Shown here piece by piece: positions 1-12,781 of a stretch of DNA of 64,000 nucleotides; the first letter of the stretch is position 1, and each line of letters begins with the position of its first letter. The stretch is taken from positions 1,534,501 to 1,598,500 of the forward strand of contig JABWDB010000019.1 of assembly GCA_019614645.1 (NCBI GenBank), written 5' to 3'. The notes beneath the pieces are model-generated. The model made no database searches, was not told the DNA's origin, and was given only the letters and a program-made list of their open reading frames with translations. Position numbers and translations under genes: made by a program. The stretch comes from Stratiolaelaps scimitus. Its lineage: Eukaryota; Arthropoda; Arachnida; Mesostigmata; Laelapidae.

Positions 1-16
1 CGAAATGGAGATAGAT

Positions 17-36
17 AGAGAGAGAGAGAGAGAGAG
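17..36 (+). repeat. (AG)n microsatellite
   Basis: Ten AG units are visible directly. Confidence 0.9.
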
Positions 37-454
37 GAGCAGGCGAAGGTTCTAACTCCCTCTTCTTCGTTCTTCGTTCTTTAGTTGGCAGGGTAGCTCG
101 CCGTCGCTCTCTACGAAGAAACCCAATTCCCCTGATGAGCTTTCTTATGGCTTGAGGTGGTCACAGTTGGTTGACTACGTTGTGCTGCGCCCCCACTCAC
201 CCCTCTCCAGTCATACTATCGACCTCCGTGGCCGCTCCCGGGAGCAGGCGCAAGCCCAGTTGGCGCCACGCCCGGAGCCCGCCGCCCTCGGCCATAGCCA
301 CGGCGTCGCTCCCCGGAACGGAACGACGGTTCTCCCACTGCTTCCAGTCTCGTTCTCCTCCGCTCGTACGATGGAGCGTGCGGTGCGTTTCCCGTGCGTC
401 GTGCGCACCATCCGTGCACGCCAAGCGCCCACAACTCGTCCTCGCTTTTCGCCT

Positions 455-455
455 A

Positions 456-489
<34 letters not shown>
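455..489 (+). repeat. (CT)n microsatellite
   Basis: A CT run is interrupted once by TTT. It produces Leu/Ser repeats in chance ORFs. Confidence 0.9.
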
Positions 490-490
<1 letters not shown>

Positions 491-3400
491 AGCTAGGAGA
501 GCGAAGTCCTTCGGCCGCCTCCATCGGACGTTATTTATAACGCTTATTAATTCATAACCTACCGGCAGCACCCGACCTTCTACCAGAGCGTTCCATGGAG
601 CTAGCACTAGCCTGCCAACAGAGCTTGCTGGCGGGTAACTGAAAGAACGGTCGAGAGATCGCGGGAGCGAGACCAAGAGAAAGGAACGGCAACGTGCCTA
701 CCTATATAGAGTGACGCGGGAATCTGCACTACTGTTCCGCCTTCTTGGACCCCTCCCCTGCCACCTCCTCCAACCTCGAACCCAATCACCTACACGGACA
801 CAAACACCCACAGGCACATAGACGTTCACCGCCACCGTGCCATACAATCAGCCTACCGCAGTGGCCCGGCGTGCGGGTGCGTCTGTGTCCGGGGACCGGT
901 CCGTACGCAACGCATGTACTCCCTTTTACGTAGCACATCTGTCTGACCGATATGACATATAGTTGCGCTTTCTTTCGCCATAGCTGTCCCGTCCCCAATC
1001 GACCTCTTAATTCCCGCTGCTATGATACAAATGGTTGTCTAGGAGAACGACACCTATTCTGCCAGCAGGCGGACAGTTCTCGCGCAAACAGTTCCCTCTT
1101 CTGTTTCGCCGTGAGAAGAGGCATTCGCCAAAGGGTCGCTGCCGGTCGCACCTCGGGTAGGCTGTTCCGTGATCGGAATGCGACTCCTACCTAGCGTAAG
1201 AACTAGGGGCCCGGCCACCGGCGAGCTATTGTTCGTTGTGCTCACTGCGTTGGAAGGCCGGTGGCATATATGAAAGCGGTCGCAAGAAAAAGGAGGGTCA
1301 GAAGCAATTGTGCATTGTGAACTGCCAGGAAGAGCTGCTTGTCGCAAACTGTCTGTTGCTGTCTTCGATAGCTTCGCCGCGTGGACGTCTCGCCCTATCC
1401 AAGACCGTGGCTGCTGTTGAAGTCACCCGATATGATTTGGCAATTGTGTGCAAGTGCGCGTCACGTTGATACTTTGTCTAGTTACCTTGGCTGCTAATCT
1501 ACGAGGTGTGATTGAACCAATCTCAGTTTCCTTTCAATTACTATATTACGGTTGTCTGAAGCCATATGGCCTAATCATTGTTAAGCGTCGTTGTTAATGG
1601 GTGCCAATGTAATTAATGAACATTGGTGGAAAATATCTCCCTTCCGACCAGACGGAAGAGTCAAGTGGGATAATCGGGGATAGAATGAAACAATATATCG
1701 TCCCACGACAGCAAGATGTTCTAGGTATCTTACTCTGGGTTTCCGTTACCAAAGAGAAAACCGTCCACCTATCCAACGCGGTGGTTGGACCGCAAAACTC
1801 CAATTGTCGAAGCTTTCGCATCCCGTTCCATTGTCTTCTCCCTGTCTCACTATCCATTGCCCTCTCTCTTTGTCGCACTACAATTAATTATATTCATTAA
1901 TAATAACCTGCCAGCCGACTGGACATTTACTTTTGCCCGATGGAAAAACGTCCCATCGCTCCTGGGCTCAGATGAGAGATGAAGCGATCCGAGCCAGAAA
2001 CGGCAAAATCGTCCGCTGGGAAAGCCTAGAGCCTTCTGCTTTGCGTAGAGAACCGTGGACTTCGGCCAGCGAGACCTGACTGTCCATCGACTTCCTTGTG
2101 ATCGTTCTTGTTTAGATCAAATGCTCAATTGCTTTGCCGAATGATGTGCCGAGTACGATTCGTATACTAGATGATAATGGTGTACAGGACTCGTATTATA
2201 GGAACTAAACGCTTAGTTATCTATAATAATATTTCCCTACCTGCTAATACTCGGCATGATATCCCACGACAGTGTGCTTGAAGTTACGATGTCGAAAACG
2301 TCATCATTAAGAATTACTCAGTTGCCGTTATCTGGTATCGAATAATAGAGAGAGAGAGACGCATGCGGAAGGTAGTGGAACATCAACAAAGGGGTGCACA
2401 ATTTATAATTAGTATTTGTAATTAAAACTGTTATAGCTATGAAATGTTTGACCCCCTCCATGATCGAAGCCACTATCGGGGCTAGCTGAGGTAGCGCAAT
2501 GATATACGGAGAATATATAATATAATCATAAGAAATATCCGACATAGAATGCATATAACGTTCACTGCAATGCGGATAAATGGTCCCTTCATTACGACAA
2601 ACTGTAGTTGCAGACTCTACTGCTACCAGGGCTCGGCGATTATGTACAGATGTCGACGCAGGGTTGATCAAAACGCAACAGGAAAAGCCACACGACATTT
2701 CTATGCAACGAGATGTGCGCCAAGCTTGCTGCATGTTGAAGCCGATGATTTTGTCGGTGGAGTTGTCATCCGATTGGCGTCCCTTTCCCACTCGGCCATT
2801 CCATTGGCCAGCTCTTGGTCCCATAGATAATGCATTAAGCTCAGCTGTCAGGGCGTTGTCGGAAATATCTTGGTCGCGGCTGTTACCGCAGTGCCACTGC
2901 ACTAAGATCAGCATCCTGACTGGCAGCGAGCAACTGCTGCCCTTGTACTACTTGTATGCGATGACACCCTCGGCCCCTCAATGCGAGCCCCTGGGGTAGC
3001 GAGCTTACCGATATAGGGGCTGTTCTGGCGCAGCGGCAAAAGGCAGCCAGGACAATCGCAAGATATGGGGGAACAACATCGTCCGCGTTGCCAACGTCGC
3101 GAACAAGGGCCTGAACAAGAGGTTTCGCCTCCCATGCTCACTCTTTCCGCCCAGTGTTGCTCGAATACTGCCGACAATGACCACGGCAGTGCTACGAGTG
3201 CTGCCGCTTCTATAGTAGGGGTCACTAATACTAGAGTAGTCCCTACAACTACAGGCCGAGTTCCAACACCCGACCGACGCTGCCATCACGACAGCCATTG
3301 CTGTCCGCTTGGCAGTCTGGGATCTTCTTGGCGGCAGGGGATCCACTGCACACTACTTTAGTTGGATGCTGGTGACAAGCGGATATGCTTGGCGCAGTAT

Positions 3401-6400
3401 ACGCAACGACTACCATACCAGTATAGCTCGAGCGACTGCTGTTCTGCGCTGATGTTGGCTACCGCCCGTGGCACTGTCGTCTACCAGTCGTCCAGCTTCG
3501 TCCAATGTGGACTGGTCCAGCAATTCTTTGACGGTTTCCGTCGCGTGTGTGAGCCAGCCAAGATCGTTGGCAAGCGTGCCATGCCAGCAGAGGTGATGCC
3601 ATGACGCCGGCGGCACCATACCGACCAGGAGGCCGAGGTCGGCCCTGCCTCCTGGTTGCTTCTGGGGATCTATGGGATTTGTGTAATAGATGGTGTGGCG
3701 GCAGTGGTGCCGGCGGCGTTGGCATGCCTCTGATGCTGCCCGCCCCTGCCAGCTTCATGGTCGTCCATTGTTGCCCTCTCACACAATCTCTCTCTGTCCT
3801 GCTCGTTCTGCCAGGATCTATCTCTCTTCCCGTTTCTGTCTCCCTTACGTCTCGGTCTCATCGCTGTATTTTCCCATCTCACTCCTCATCCGGACCCTTG
3901 CTTGGCCTCTCTTGCCATCTAGTCCTTTGATGAATGATCCCATTCCAGTGGCCGGCCGATCTGTCGCCTACTCTCGCGTTCGCTTCTCCCTTTTTCCACC
4001 TCTTTCTCCAAAAGAGAGCGGGGAATAGTTCGTCTCGAGCGCTCGGCTGTACACCGCTATCGCACTGAGTCGCAGCGCACAGCGCAATATCTCGATCTTC
4101 GTCTGCCTATCTTGCCTTCATTCCCTCGTTCGTTCGTCGGCCTGTCGCTGAGGGCCCACGAGCCGGCGACAAGTTGTCGCTCAAAGCCTGAGCAGAATAG
4201 AGGCGAATGGAGGCAGGAGGACTCGATTCCTACCCGTCGTCAGGGACCAGCCCTGTGTATCGCCAGACCAGCAGAGAGGACGGCAAATGACAGTTGAGCG
4301 ATGCCGCCGCAGAGGCAACAAGAAAGCCGAAATTATTCTCAAGGACCGCTTTACAGCACAAGACTGATTCGTTTCCTGGAGAGGCACGGCTCTTCTGCTG
4401 AGACACAAAACGCTATTTCCATGACGTGACCGTTGTCACTGCAACGATATACCGTACAACGTACCTGTATCTTAGTTCCTGCCGGAAACTGCCAGTATGT
4501 AATAAGTTCTACGTGAAATCTCTTGATATCCTGAGGCGCAACAGGATCCGACTGCTATTAGTCGATCTGACAAGAGTGACAAGCCCCAACGACCACAGCT
4601 CGGCTGGAGCGGTCCTGACTCCTGTCCACTAATCCTTACAGAACGACATCAACCAATAGCATCAAGCAGAACAATATTCGCCATTCATGTCGTCGTGGAG
4701 TCGATGCCTTCAACCATTACCCTGCGGCTCGGTCCAGACTCTCCCTGTGGCCCTCCCCATGAAACAGACTGTGGCAGCAAGACTTCCAAGAATGGCCTAA
4801 CACAAGGCCTGCTTGGGGACAACGGAGGCAAAGAAAGATCAATATGACATTCCGTCGTATCTGTCCGGGAGTTATTGTCCATGACCGATCATCGCTGGCG
4901 CGATGGCTGCATTGTGACGGCAGTTAATGTCAAACAGGACCACGTATACTTACTATCCATTCTTTCGGAGAATAACCGTCAGTCGAAGGGGCGATTATGT
5001 AATAAGCACACTATCTCTGCCCAGTCAGGAATATCTCGCCTAAAACAATTCTCAAAAATATTTACGCGGTGATTGTCCATAGCAGGGTTATGTATTAGTT
5101 ACGTGTTTTTTAAAGACTCTAGTTGTTGAGTGGTGTATGTTCACTTGCATAAGCCCATTCGATTTTGAACACATTTATATCGTGGCAATGTAGGTTTCAC
5201 ATTTTTTACGTTCACACAGAAACATATATGGGCATCTTAAATAGATATATGTATATATTTTTTTAGGATCGAGCGCTTGGACAGAGTGGTGTGTTCCCAA
5301 ACCCCACCTCATCATAGGGTATCAGTCGAAAGTTTATTGTAATCGTATTTCTAGTAAGATTGGTTGTCCGTACGTGCTATATATCGAAGCCATTATAGCA
5401 AGCAAGCGTTGGGTCTTGCGAAGTCTGCTTAGAGAAGCTGCGCTTTAAAGCCCTTATTGGTCCGTAGTCAAATGCATCTCTATCGTCACTCCGTACTCAG
5501 CACCGTTGTGTGTCCACAAACTGTTTTCGATCCCGGGCTCGCCAAGCAGCTTCTAAATAAAGCCACTTAAATGACTTAAAATTCATGGCCGACCCGCTCG
5601 AGGGGACTGCCTCTCTGAAGTCGAGAGAGCCTTGGGAAGCCCGAACTCGCGGGCAAATTCAGCTTGTGTACAGCCTGAGTAGAAGAGGTGCAAGCAAGGC
5701 CTGATTCCTTGACCGGATAGTGCTGCCTTCTGACCAGGTCGCGTTTGGTGGCAGGGTTGTCTCTGCCAGGCGAGTTGGCCGAATCGTCCCGCTGTAGCTA
5801 GCTGCCCGGCTTCGCGAATCTAGCGACGATGAGCACTAGCTCACGGCTGGTGACGATTGCCAAGGAGAAAAGGTTGAACCTGCAGCGGACCGACAGCGCC
5901 AGGGAGGAGACAGGGCGAAATGCAAAAGCGGTGAACCCTCCCGAAGCTTCTGCGGTACATAGAATGCATAGACGCACATAGCACTAGCGAAAGCGGGATA
6001 CAGAAGAGGTAGACAGACAGTGGTAGGCAGGACAGTGAGTTGAAAGGTGGGCGACAGTAGAAGGTGAGCACCGCGTAGCTGGCAGCTTGCGAGGCCGACA
6101 GCCAGTGGCCGAGGTATTCAAGAGGTGACGCCAGATCTCCAGGCCAGGCCAAGCAAAGCCGGCAGATTTGCTTTGTCCATTTCCACAATTGTGAAGTGGC
6201 CCAGCGAACGAGCCGCAAAGGCCGGCCGGGGTCCGCTGTGGGTCGGGGGTCAAGATGGACGCCCCATCTCTTCGCTCACGTCGGCCATAAAGAATATCTC
6301 GCCAGCCCACCTCCCCTGCACCACTCTCTCCATGTGCTTGCGTAGATGTTTGGGAAGAAGAGCTGAGAGAGCGGAACGGCAGCACGAAACCGTCTTACTG

Positions 6401-7820
6401 AATCCTACTAGAGGCCGTGCCCGGGGACTGCCCCATGGATACAGGGGATGATGGGGGCGGACACGAGGGTCGTGGACGAGGGTACGGTAACCAGCTACAG
6501 TCAGCGGGGCCTTGCGCGCAAAACCTGGACCAGACTGGACCCGGCCCAAGAACAGCACAACCCAACCAAGACCGTTCTTCCCGTTCAACCGCCCTACTAC
6601 TACTACTGCTACGACCTGTCTGCCTACTCGTTCTTTCTTGGTTGGCCCTTTCTATTTTCCTCTTTCTTCCTTCACCTTGCAGCCACCAGGCGAAGGCTGC
6701 CCAGCTGTCCTGGATGCAGGACCGGGACTAGAGGGGTGACCGCGGCGGCGACCGGCCATCAGCGTTATTGTAACAAAAGACCTTCTTCCCGTCCACCTCT
6801 TGCAGAGTGGAGCACGCATTAAGCCGCAAGAACAGCGACAGACAGGCCTAGGTCCGGCGCCAAGATCAGGACGAGCCCGGACCAAGCTCAAGGACTGGTC
6901 CCAGGCTCGTCCTGCCTGCTTGAATGTTGCTTGGTCTGCCTGTCCCGTCCTTTTGCGCTTCTCTTTCATCGGACACACAATGAATCCACAAAGCAGCAGC
7001 AGCAGCACAGGTTGGGGGAATATGGGTGGAGAAATCGGGGTTCCGATGGGTGGTCCAGATGATGAGGCGAAGTGCATGCTCTTGTACACATCGTGGTGAG
7101 TAGAGGCGGATGCGCTGCAGAAGAGCTCCAAGTATACGCAGGAGTGTTGAAAGACGCTGTTGGACCGGGTGGTCGTTTGGTGGTCACGACGCAATCCAAT
7201 GCTACTACTACTGTTCACCGGGAAAACAAATCGTTTGAGACTTGTATCCGCACCCTTTATCAGCCATCGTTGGAGATTCGTTCCATCGAGGTCTGCAAGC
7301 ACCCTTTGCAATTTGTTATGTGGACCAATTTTCTTGTTACGTGGCCTGACTGCACAACATCTCTCTCCCTCTCTGCCTATGCATGCGTGTACGTCGGGTT
7401 ATGACAAGAAAAACTGACTCTATAAAGACTGGGAGGAAGTCAAAGAACAAAGAAAGCATAGTCCCACCTTGGCTTGCTTTTCCCGGTAGGCTCTTCTGTT
7501 ATCTAACCGTATTTCACAAAACCGTATTTCGAAACTCGAAAACCACTGCGGATGGTCAGCCCTTATTTTTCGTTTGGCTCAACCTACCGCTGCCTTTTTT
7601 AAATGATGGGAAGTAAAGTTCTGTGTTGACTCCTTAACTGATCTAGTCGAACGAGCCTCGCAATTTTCATTGTATCTAACTTCTAGTAAATAAAAATAGC
7701 CTTAGTGCGGTGTACATTATATTTCAATGAAAATCACACAGCAAACTCTGATTTGATATCCCCGCGTTTAGCTCAGTAATTTTACGGGAAGCCACTAAAG
7801 GCAGTGAAACTATGTGTAGT

Positions 7821-7824
<4 letters not shown>

Positions 7825-7863
<39 letters not shown>
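7825..7863 (+). repeat. (TA)n microsatellite
   Basis: An almost pure AT dinucleotide run, about 19 units. Confidence 0.95.
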
Positions 7864-7866
<3 letters not shown>

Positions 7867-8019
7867 CATACTCGCAAGGCCAAGTAGGAACATCTAAGAA
7901 AAAGACAACAACATTTCTGTCATCATTTATAATTTTTGACCGCGTACTGCGGCACCCTTACTCGTTCCGCCTTTTTTGGCATCAAGCCAACTAGCGCGGC
8001 GTTAAACAGCTATCGACCC

Positions 8020-8760
8020 AAGAAGCACCATCGCGGCGAAGGCCACTAGCGGGACCACCGCCAGCGCACCCTAAGCTCAACAAGACATGGTACTCGTTGA
8101 TTCTGGGCCTTGCGATTGCGATCCTTGGGGACCAGTGAACCTCAGCTAGACTGGACTTCTCGTTGTTCGCGAAGCGGCTCTAGTCGACGAGACCGTCAAG
8201 CCGAACCCCGGTCACCGACGGCTCGGTCGTCGCGCTCTCTTTACCGTCGAGGCGCGACAGCACGACTCAGTCAGCCCCATTCACTCTTGCGTAGCTTCGC
8301 ACAGCCACTTTCGGGATTTCGGCAGCGCCAAGCCGGGCTGCAGGCCAGCGCCAGCGTGACGGCAGCAGTGACTCTAAATGAGAATTTTGAAATCATGCGC
8401 CACCGCTTTTTCCTGCGCCGAGCGTCGACCTTTGCCGCTCCCGTTTGCTCCTTCGTTCGTAAGCGGGTGCTGAGAGCTAAGATTTCGAGGTGATATGCGA
8501 GCGGGCCGACCACCCGCCCTCACCATGCTCACCAGCTCTCCCAGTCGCTCGAGGCCTCCGCCTCCTCAGGAAGTCCGCCGCCTCCGTCTTGTGCGACAGC
8601 AACAGGTCGAGTGTCGTTCGGGAAATCTTTCTCCCCAGTTCGTTTTCTCCACGTATGGCTTTTCCGCCGTTGAGTCCTTCAATGTCCCACTCGACGGCCC
8701 ACAGGACATCGAACGCACCCGAGACATTTTCTGTTCGTACGTGGTTCGGCCCTGATCCGT
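8020..8760 (+). promoter_or_regulatory. CpG-rich block, weak candidate for promoter or non-coding first exon
   Basis: This stretch has many CG dinucleotides and contains paired TCAGTCAG initiator-like steps at 8267-8274, in the same direction as the XKR gene and 4 kb upstream of its first coding exon. Similar GC-rich blocks occur elsewhere in the window, so location is the only argument for a promoter role. Open frames here (8110-8493, 8490-8777) are Arg/Ser-rich and not recognisable as protein. Confidence 0.2.
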
Positions 8761-9049
8761 TCGTGGTGTTTACGTGAATTCTGTGTTAGTTGCACACGTT
8801 GGCTACAGCTCGACTCCACCCGGCTGAGCAGTCACACGATTGCAGGCGTCGAGAAACTGCTAGATTTAGCAACTATTGCTGTCGCTCCTGGTGTTACCGA
8901 ACCACTTCGAGTGTGTCAGCTACTTTAGATTGCGTCGGACTCTGAGTCGACCCAATGCAAACCCATGCAGGTATGGCCTGTCGTGCAAGGTGCAGACGTC
9001 TACTGCAAATTCTATGCACAGAACACCTCCATATCGTACCTTGCATATG

Positions 9050-9110
9050 TAAAGGTAAAGGTAAAGGTAAAGGTTTAATGGTTTATTGAAGGAGCTGCAA
9101 TTTTACAATG
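9050..9110 (-). repeat. SINE-like dispersed repeat, copy A1
   Basis: On the minus strand the repeat reads ATTGTAAAATTGCAGCTCCT, continues with a TTCAATAAACC-like segment and ends in three to four TTTACC units. The same order occurs at 29928-30010 and 45011-45125. Only the 3' half is clear in this copy. Confidence 0.6.
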
Positions 9111-9320
9111 GGTGGGATGGGTGGGATGGCTCGTTCTGACGTATGGTGCATATACGGTATGCTACAACCATTTCCTTATGATAGTACTGTAAACCGAACA
9201 CTATCGAATACGAGGAATTTCTACTAAATTATATCCCTTTGGACTGCCAATCCAATATGCGCCCAGAACGTTTACCAGCAAATATCACATCCGGACCTAA
9301 TGCTACCAAGATAGATGTCA

Positions 9321-9366
9321 CCTTGATAGGTAGCCTTGACAGACCTTGATGGGTAGCCCTGACAGA
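9321..9366 (+). repeat. Two-copy 23-nt tandem repeat
   Basis: Units 9321-9343 and 9344-9366 differ at two positions; both read CCTTGAT.GGTAGCC.TGAC. Confidence 0.75.
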
Positions 9367-9900
9367 GCTGCCATGCAAGACTCTCTAACCCACGAGTGAT
9401 TTTTCCAAAAACACTAATCAGCACCCGATGTCAACATCCATTGTCACAGTGTGTGGGGCTCTTTTATTATATTTCCGTTCTGTATGAGGCTCAATGCCGG
9501 GCACCTAGAAACACCAAACGAGAATCTTAGCGGACACAATACTCATGAGCAATTTTTAAATTTCTCTCCCATTAGCAATAATAATAATAACAATAATAAT
9601 GATCATAATTCGTTCATAATATAAGTATCCAGTCACATATATTATCCATGAATCAGGTGCACATGATGTATCGTTCATAGTAAGCCGTATGTTTTCCACA
9701 GCCTTCAGCGTGAACGAAGAGAAGCAGCTGACCACCGCCCTCCAGAACCAATCTCGGAGATTCAAAGTGGCGTCTGAGACAGTTCCACGGAGCGCCGATA
9801 GATTGATACCCGCACTTTTTCCACTTGCGCACGATCGTCGGTGCTGGGCTAAACAGGATGATGAAAGTCTTTCTAATTCAAATTTAATGGCAGAAAGGAT

Positions 9901-9921
9901 AGAGAGAGAGAGAGAGAGAGA
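9901..9921 (+). repeat. (AG)n microsatellite
   Basis: Ten AG units followed by ACATATG. Confidence 0.9.
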
Positions 9922-12584
9922 CATATGTATCTACAGACCTATATATACCTATACTATATATATTCAACCTACCAAATCACGGCGTATGTAGAAAAAGTTC
10001 AAAAAATATGGAGGCCTTTGGGTGGTTGGATGCTATCCAGGTTAGAGGTCTTGCTATTTCCTAATACGTCGAGTACGCGGACTGAAATGTCGAAGGCACA
10101 TTGCTAAGGGTAAAATGACAAACGACAACGCCTAGGGTGCGGTGCAGTGTAGCAAACAAGTGGCTAAATATTCAAATACAATTACGAATTAGACTTTACT
10201 GGCATGCAGCTAGATATAAATGAATCAAGATTTCCGCCCATTCTGAATAAAATGGAACGCAAAACCTTCGGGTTTATTTCCTATGCCATTGATTTTGCCT
10301 GAAAAATCTGGCCATTTATTCATGGTCGATGGTAGCAGTACGCCAGGCGTTGTGCTGATTCGACAGAACTTGCATATTATATTATCATTCTTTGTTTTAA
10401 CGAAACAAAAAAAAACATTTGGTAGGAGAAAAACTAAAGTTCCCTGAGACAGTATGAATTCGATATCCATAATAGCAAGTCTCACCTCGTACCGTTTTGG
10501 ATGTCCATTACGAATCAGACTTCAGAGCTTCAAATAAGCACAGACAGAATGCATGTGTGTATGCATCATCTCGACATTATTCTGCCCAGAAATGGATCAG
10601 TTGCGTACCATGCGAGATACCGAAATGGTACCTATCTGCAATTATAGAAAAGAGCTTCTCGTGTGCTCAAAATAGGCTAGCCTGTAGTTGATCATGGTGG
10701 TTGTGTTACCGTTGAGGGCGCTCCTTTCGCGGTAAATTGTATCTATTTATGTCTTGACGAAATTCATTCGGCTTCCTGCAGCACCGTTGTCCATTCGCGT
10801 AGGATTATGAGGCAAGTCGTCCGCACGGGCAACATCGGCCAGCCTGAATCACCGCCATTGTCTGTTTTACATCAAGGAATTCTCCTGAAAGGGAGGCAGC
10901 AGGGCTGGACTCGATCGTGATGGCCCGACTGATCCAAGCTGAGAGTGGAGCCCAGAGGACCAAAACGACCAAAGGCCGCAGCTATTGCCGTAACCGGACA
11001 GAAAGTGGGCTCAAGCTCAGAACTCTGGGCCGCTATTTACATAATCGCCTCTACCGAGTGCCTCTTGCTGGCCGGTCGGTTTCCTTGACATCCCGTCCTA
11101 GCCTCTCGCGCTTTCTTCTCCAGTCCGGTTTGTCGTCCAGCACGGAGTTCCCCACCGCTGTCGACTGACGCGTTCCCCTAATGCTGGTCGGTCGCTCTGC
11201 TCTTGGCGCACCCTTTTCTTTACTAGGCGACACCACCGGCACATGGACCCCAAGGCTGGAAGAGGGAGGGCCGGCTTGCACGAGCTCTTGAACCGTCTCG
11301 CCAGAGCGGACAGGAGGCCGGGTGGGGCCTAATGCACGCCCGTCCGAGGGTAATTCTACCTACCGCACCGGGCGAGTGGTCGACATAGGCGTTTCGCTAG
11401 CGGCCGTTGCTAAGGTTGTGCAGATAGCACAGTACCCCTGTCGACTTCAGTCTTGCCTCATCTCGCGTCGTCGGGCGGTCCGGTGGCACTGGCCCGAACC
11501 ATGCTGGCCAGGTGAATAGTAGGTTTTCTAATAGAGGTTACCGATGAGGTAGTCGCCAAGCTCCGCTCGCCTAGGGCCCTGCGGACGCTTGGGAATGTAT
11601 GTGCGGCTTGCTGTCCTGTAGATATCCTACTTGTCGAGCTGTCCGGTGACCTTAGCTGGGGAAGTCGAGCTCAAATAAAGGGCGCCGGGGTACGTAGGTG
11701 AACGGTAAGCTTACGGTTGACACGCTTCGCTATTCCGGACAATGTCCACTCCAACGTCCGTCTGACTATTGGCTCCATTGTGCATCGTCTAATATAGGAT
11801 TTTTAGCCGCTATGGGCTGCCACCTTACTCGTACTTTCTCACCCATACGTACACGTTGGCCGGAGCTAGTTGGTCCGCTGACATCTGCCTTACGTTTCAA
11901 ATATTTAGAAATATGCTATATCCCACTGTAATCATGGTTCCGGCAAAACGGTGCAATGCTGTGAGGCACGGCTGGCAGGTTCCTCTTCCAACGAAGTAGT
12001 AGTATTCATTATCTCCGAAGCAGTATACGCTTGCGCCGAAAACGGCTATACGTGGTACTTTATTACGCAGCAGTCACCATTGAGACAGGATACACAATGG
12101 GACTATCAGCAATTTACACTAACAACGATCGGCCTGTGATTACGAATGATTTCGTGACCTGCTAACGCTATGTATGGATAGTTACGTAAGTAAAGGGACG
12201 GTGAAAACGAGAGAAGAGAAAACTCGGACACGAATTATTGAATGCGACTGCCCGGCGACACGAGTCGGCTGCTTTTCGGCTTGTACACGAGTTCTCGTAA
12301 TGGCGGAATAAGCATCTTCCGTTCAGCAAATGCTTTAGGAAGAATGATGAATTATCACCTCAAGCGCTGCTTGCTGCTTTGTGATGGCTTAAATCCTCAT
12401 ATTATACCGGCTCTTACCATTAGATGTACGCTTATAATAATATGTCTCTCGTCAATAGCTATGCTGACAATAATCTATAATCATATTACCGCTATATCTG
12501 TAGCTAGCTATGGGCTTGGAGGAGGGAGACGCTGCTGAACACGGCGAGTAATGCATCTATGCCTCGTTATTCGTTGTAATATCC

Positions 12585-12592
12585 TTTCAGGC
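12585..12592 (+). promoter_or_regulatory. Possible 5'UTR splice acceptor just before the XKR start codon
   Basis: TCCTTTCAG ends at 12590, two bases before ATG at 12593. This suggests a non-coding first exon upstream whose position I cannot fix from sequence alone. Confidence 0.4.
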
Positions 12593-12781
12593 ATGATGGA
12601 CGGCATGGGTGAATACGCCGAGGCGGGCGGTCCTGGAGGTTTGCCCGGGCACCCGCATCATCCCTCGATGTCGTCGGCCATGAACTCGACGCTCTCGCGG
12701 ATCGATCAGCTGATGCGCGACCAGGAACGACAATATATGACCCTACCACCGTTCCAGAATTCGGCAGCGAACAATGTCAAG
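12593..12781 (+). CDS. XKR coding exon 1 (start codon, cytosolic N-terminus)
   Basis: The exon encodes residues 1-63, rich in Gly, Pro, His, Ser and Met, with no membrane segment. It starts at the first of two adjacent ATG codons, just after a TTTCAG that looks like a splice acceptor (12585-12590), so the 5'UTR is probably split by an upstream intron. If that AG is not used, the frame stays open upstream to an ATG at 12551, adding 14 residues. The exon ends with AAG followed by a strong GTATGT donor, phase 0. Phase continuity with exon 2 supports it. N-termini vary widely in this family, so homology gives no help, and the start is less certain than the rest. Confidence 0.65.

Larger units (their letters stand above)
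1..7824. other. 5' flank, no gene recognised
   Basis: The region is GC-rich up to about 4.4 kb and again at 5.6-7.2 kb, with AT-rich stretches between. It has short GA and CT microsatellites at its start. Open frames up to 198 codons (2318-2914, minus) show no recognisable family, domain or splice-consistent partner, and opposing frames overlap on both strands, as expected from chance. I see no RNA gene. Confidence 0.6.
8761..12592. other. 5' flank next to the XKR start, no gene recognised
   Basis: The region contains the minus-strand SINE copy at 9050-9110, a two-copy 23-nt tandem repeat at 9321-9366, a GA microsatellite at 9901-9921 and a GC-rich block at 10.8-11.6 kb. A non-coding XKR first exon could lie here, but I cannot locate it. 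Confidence 0.5.

Noticed and set aside
2318..2914. 198-codon minus-strand open frame
   Set aside because: No recognisable motif. It includes a GA-run-derived Ser/Leu end and is opposed by a 139-codon plus frame.
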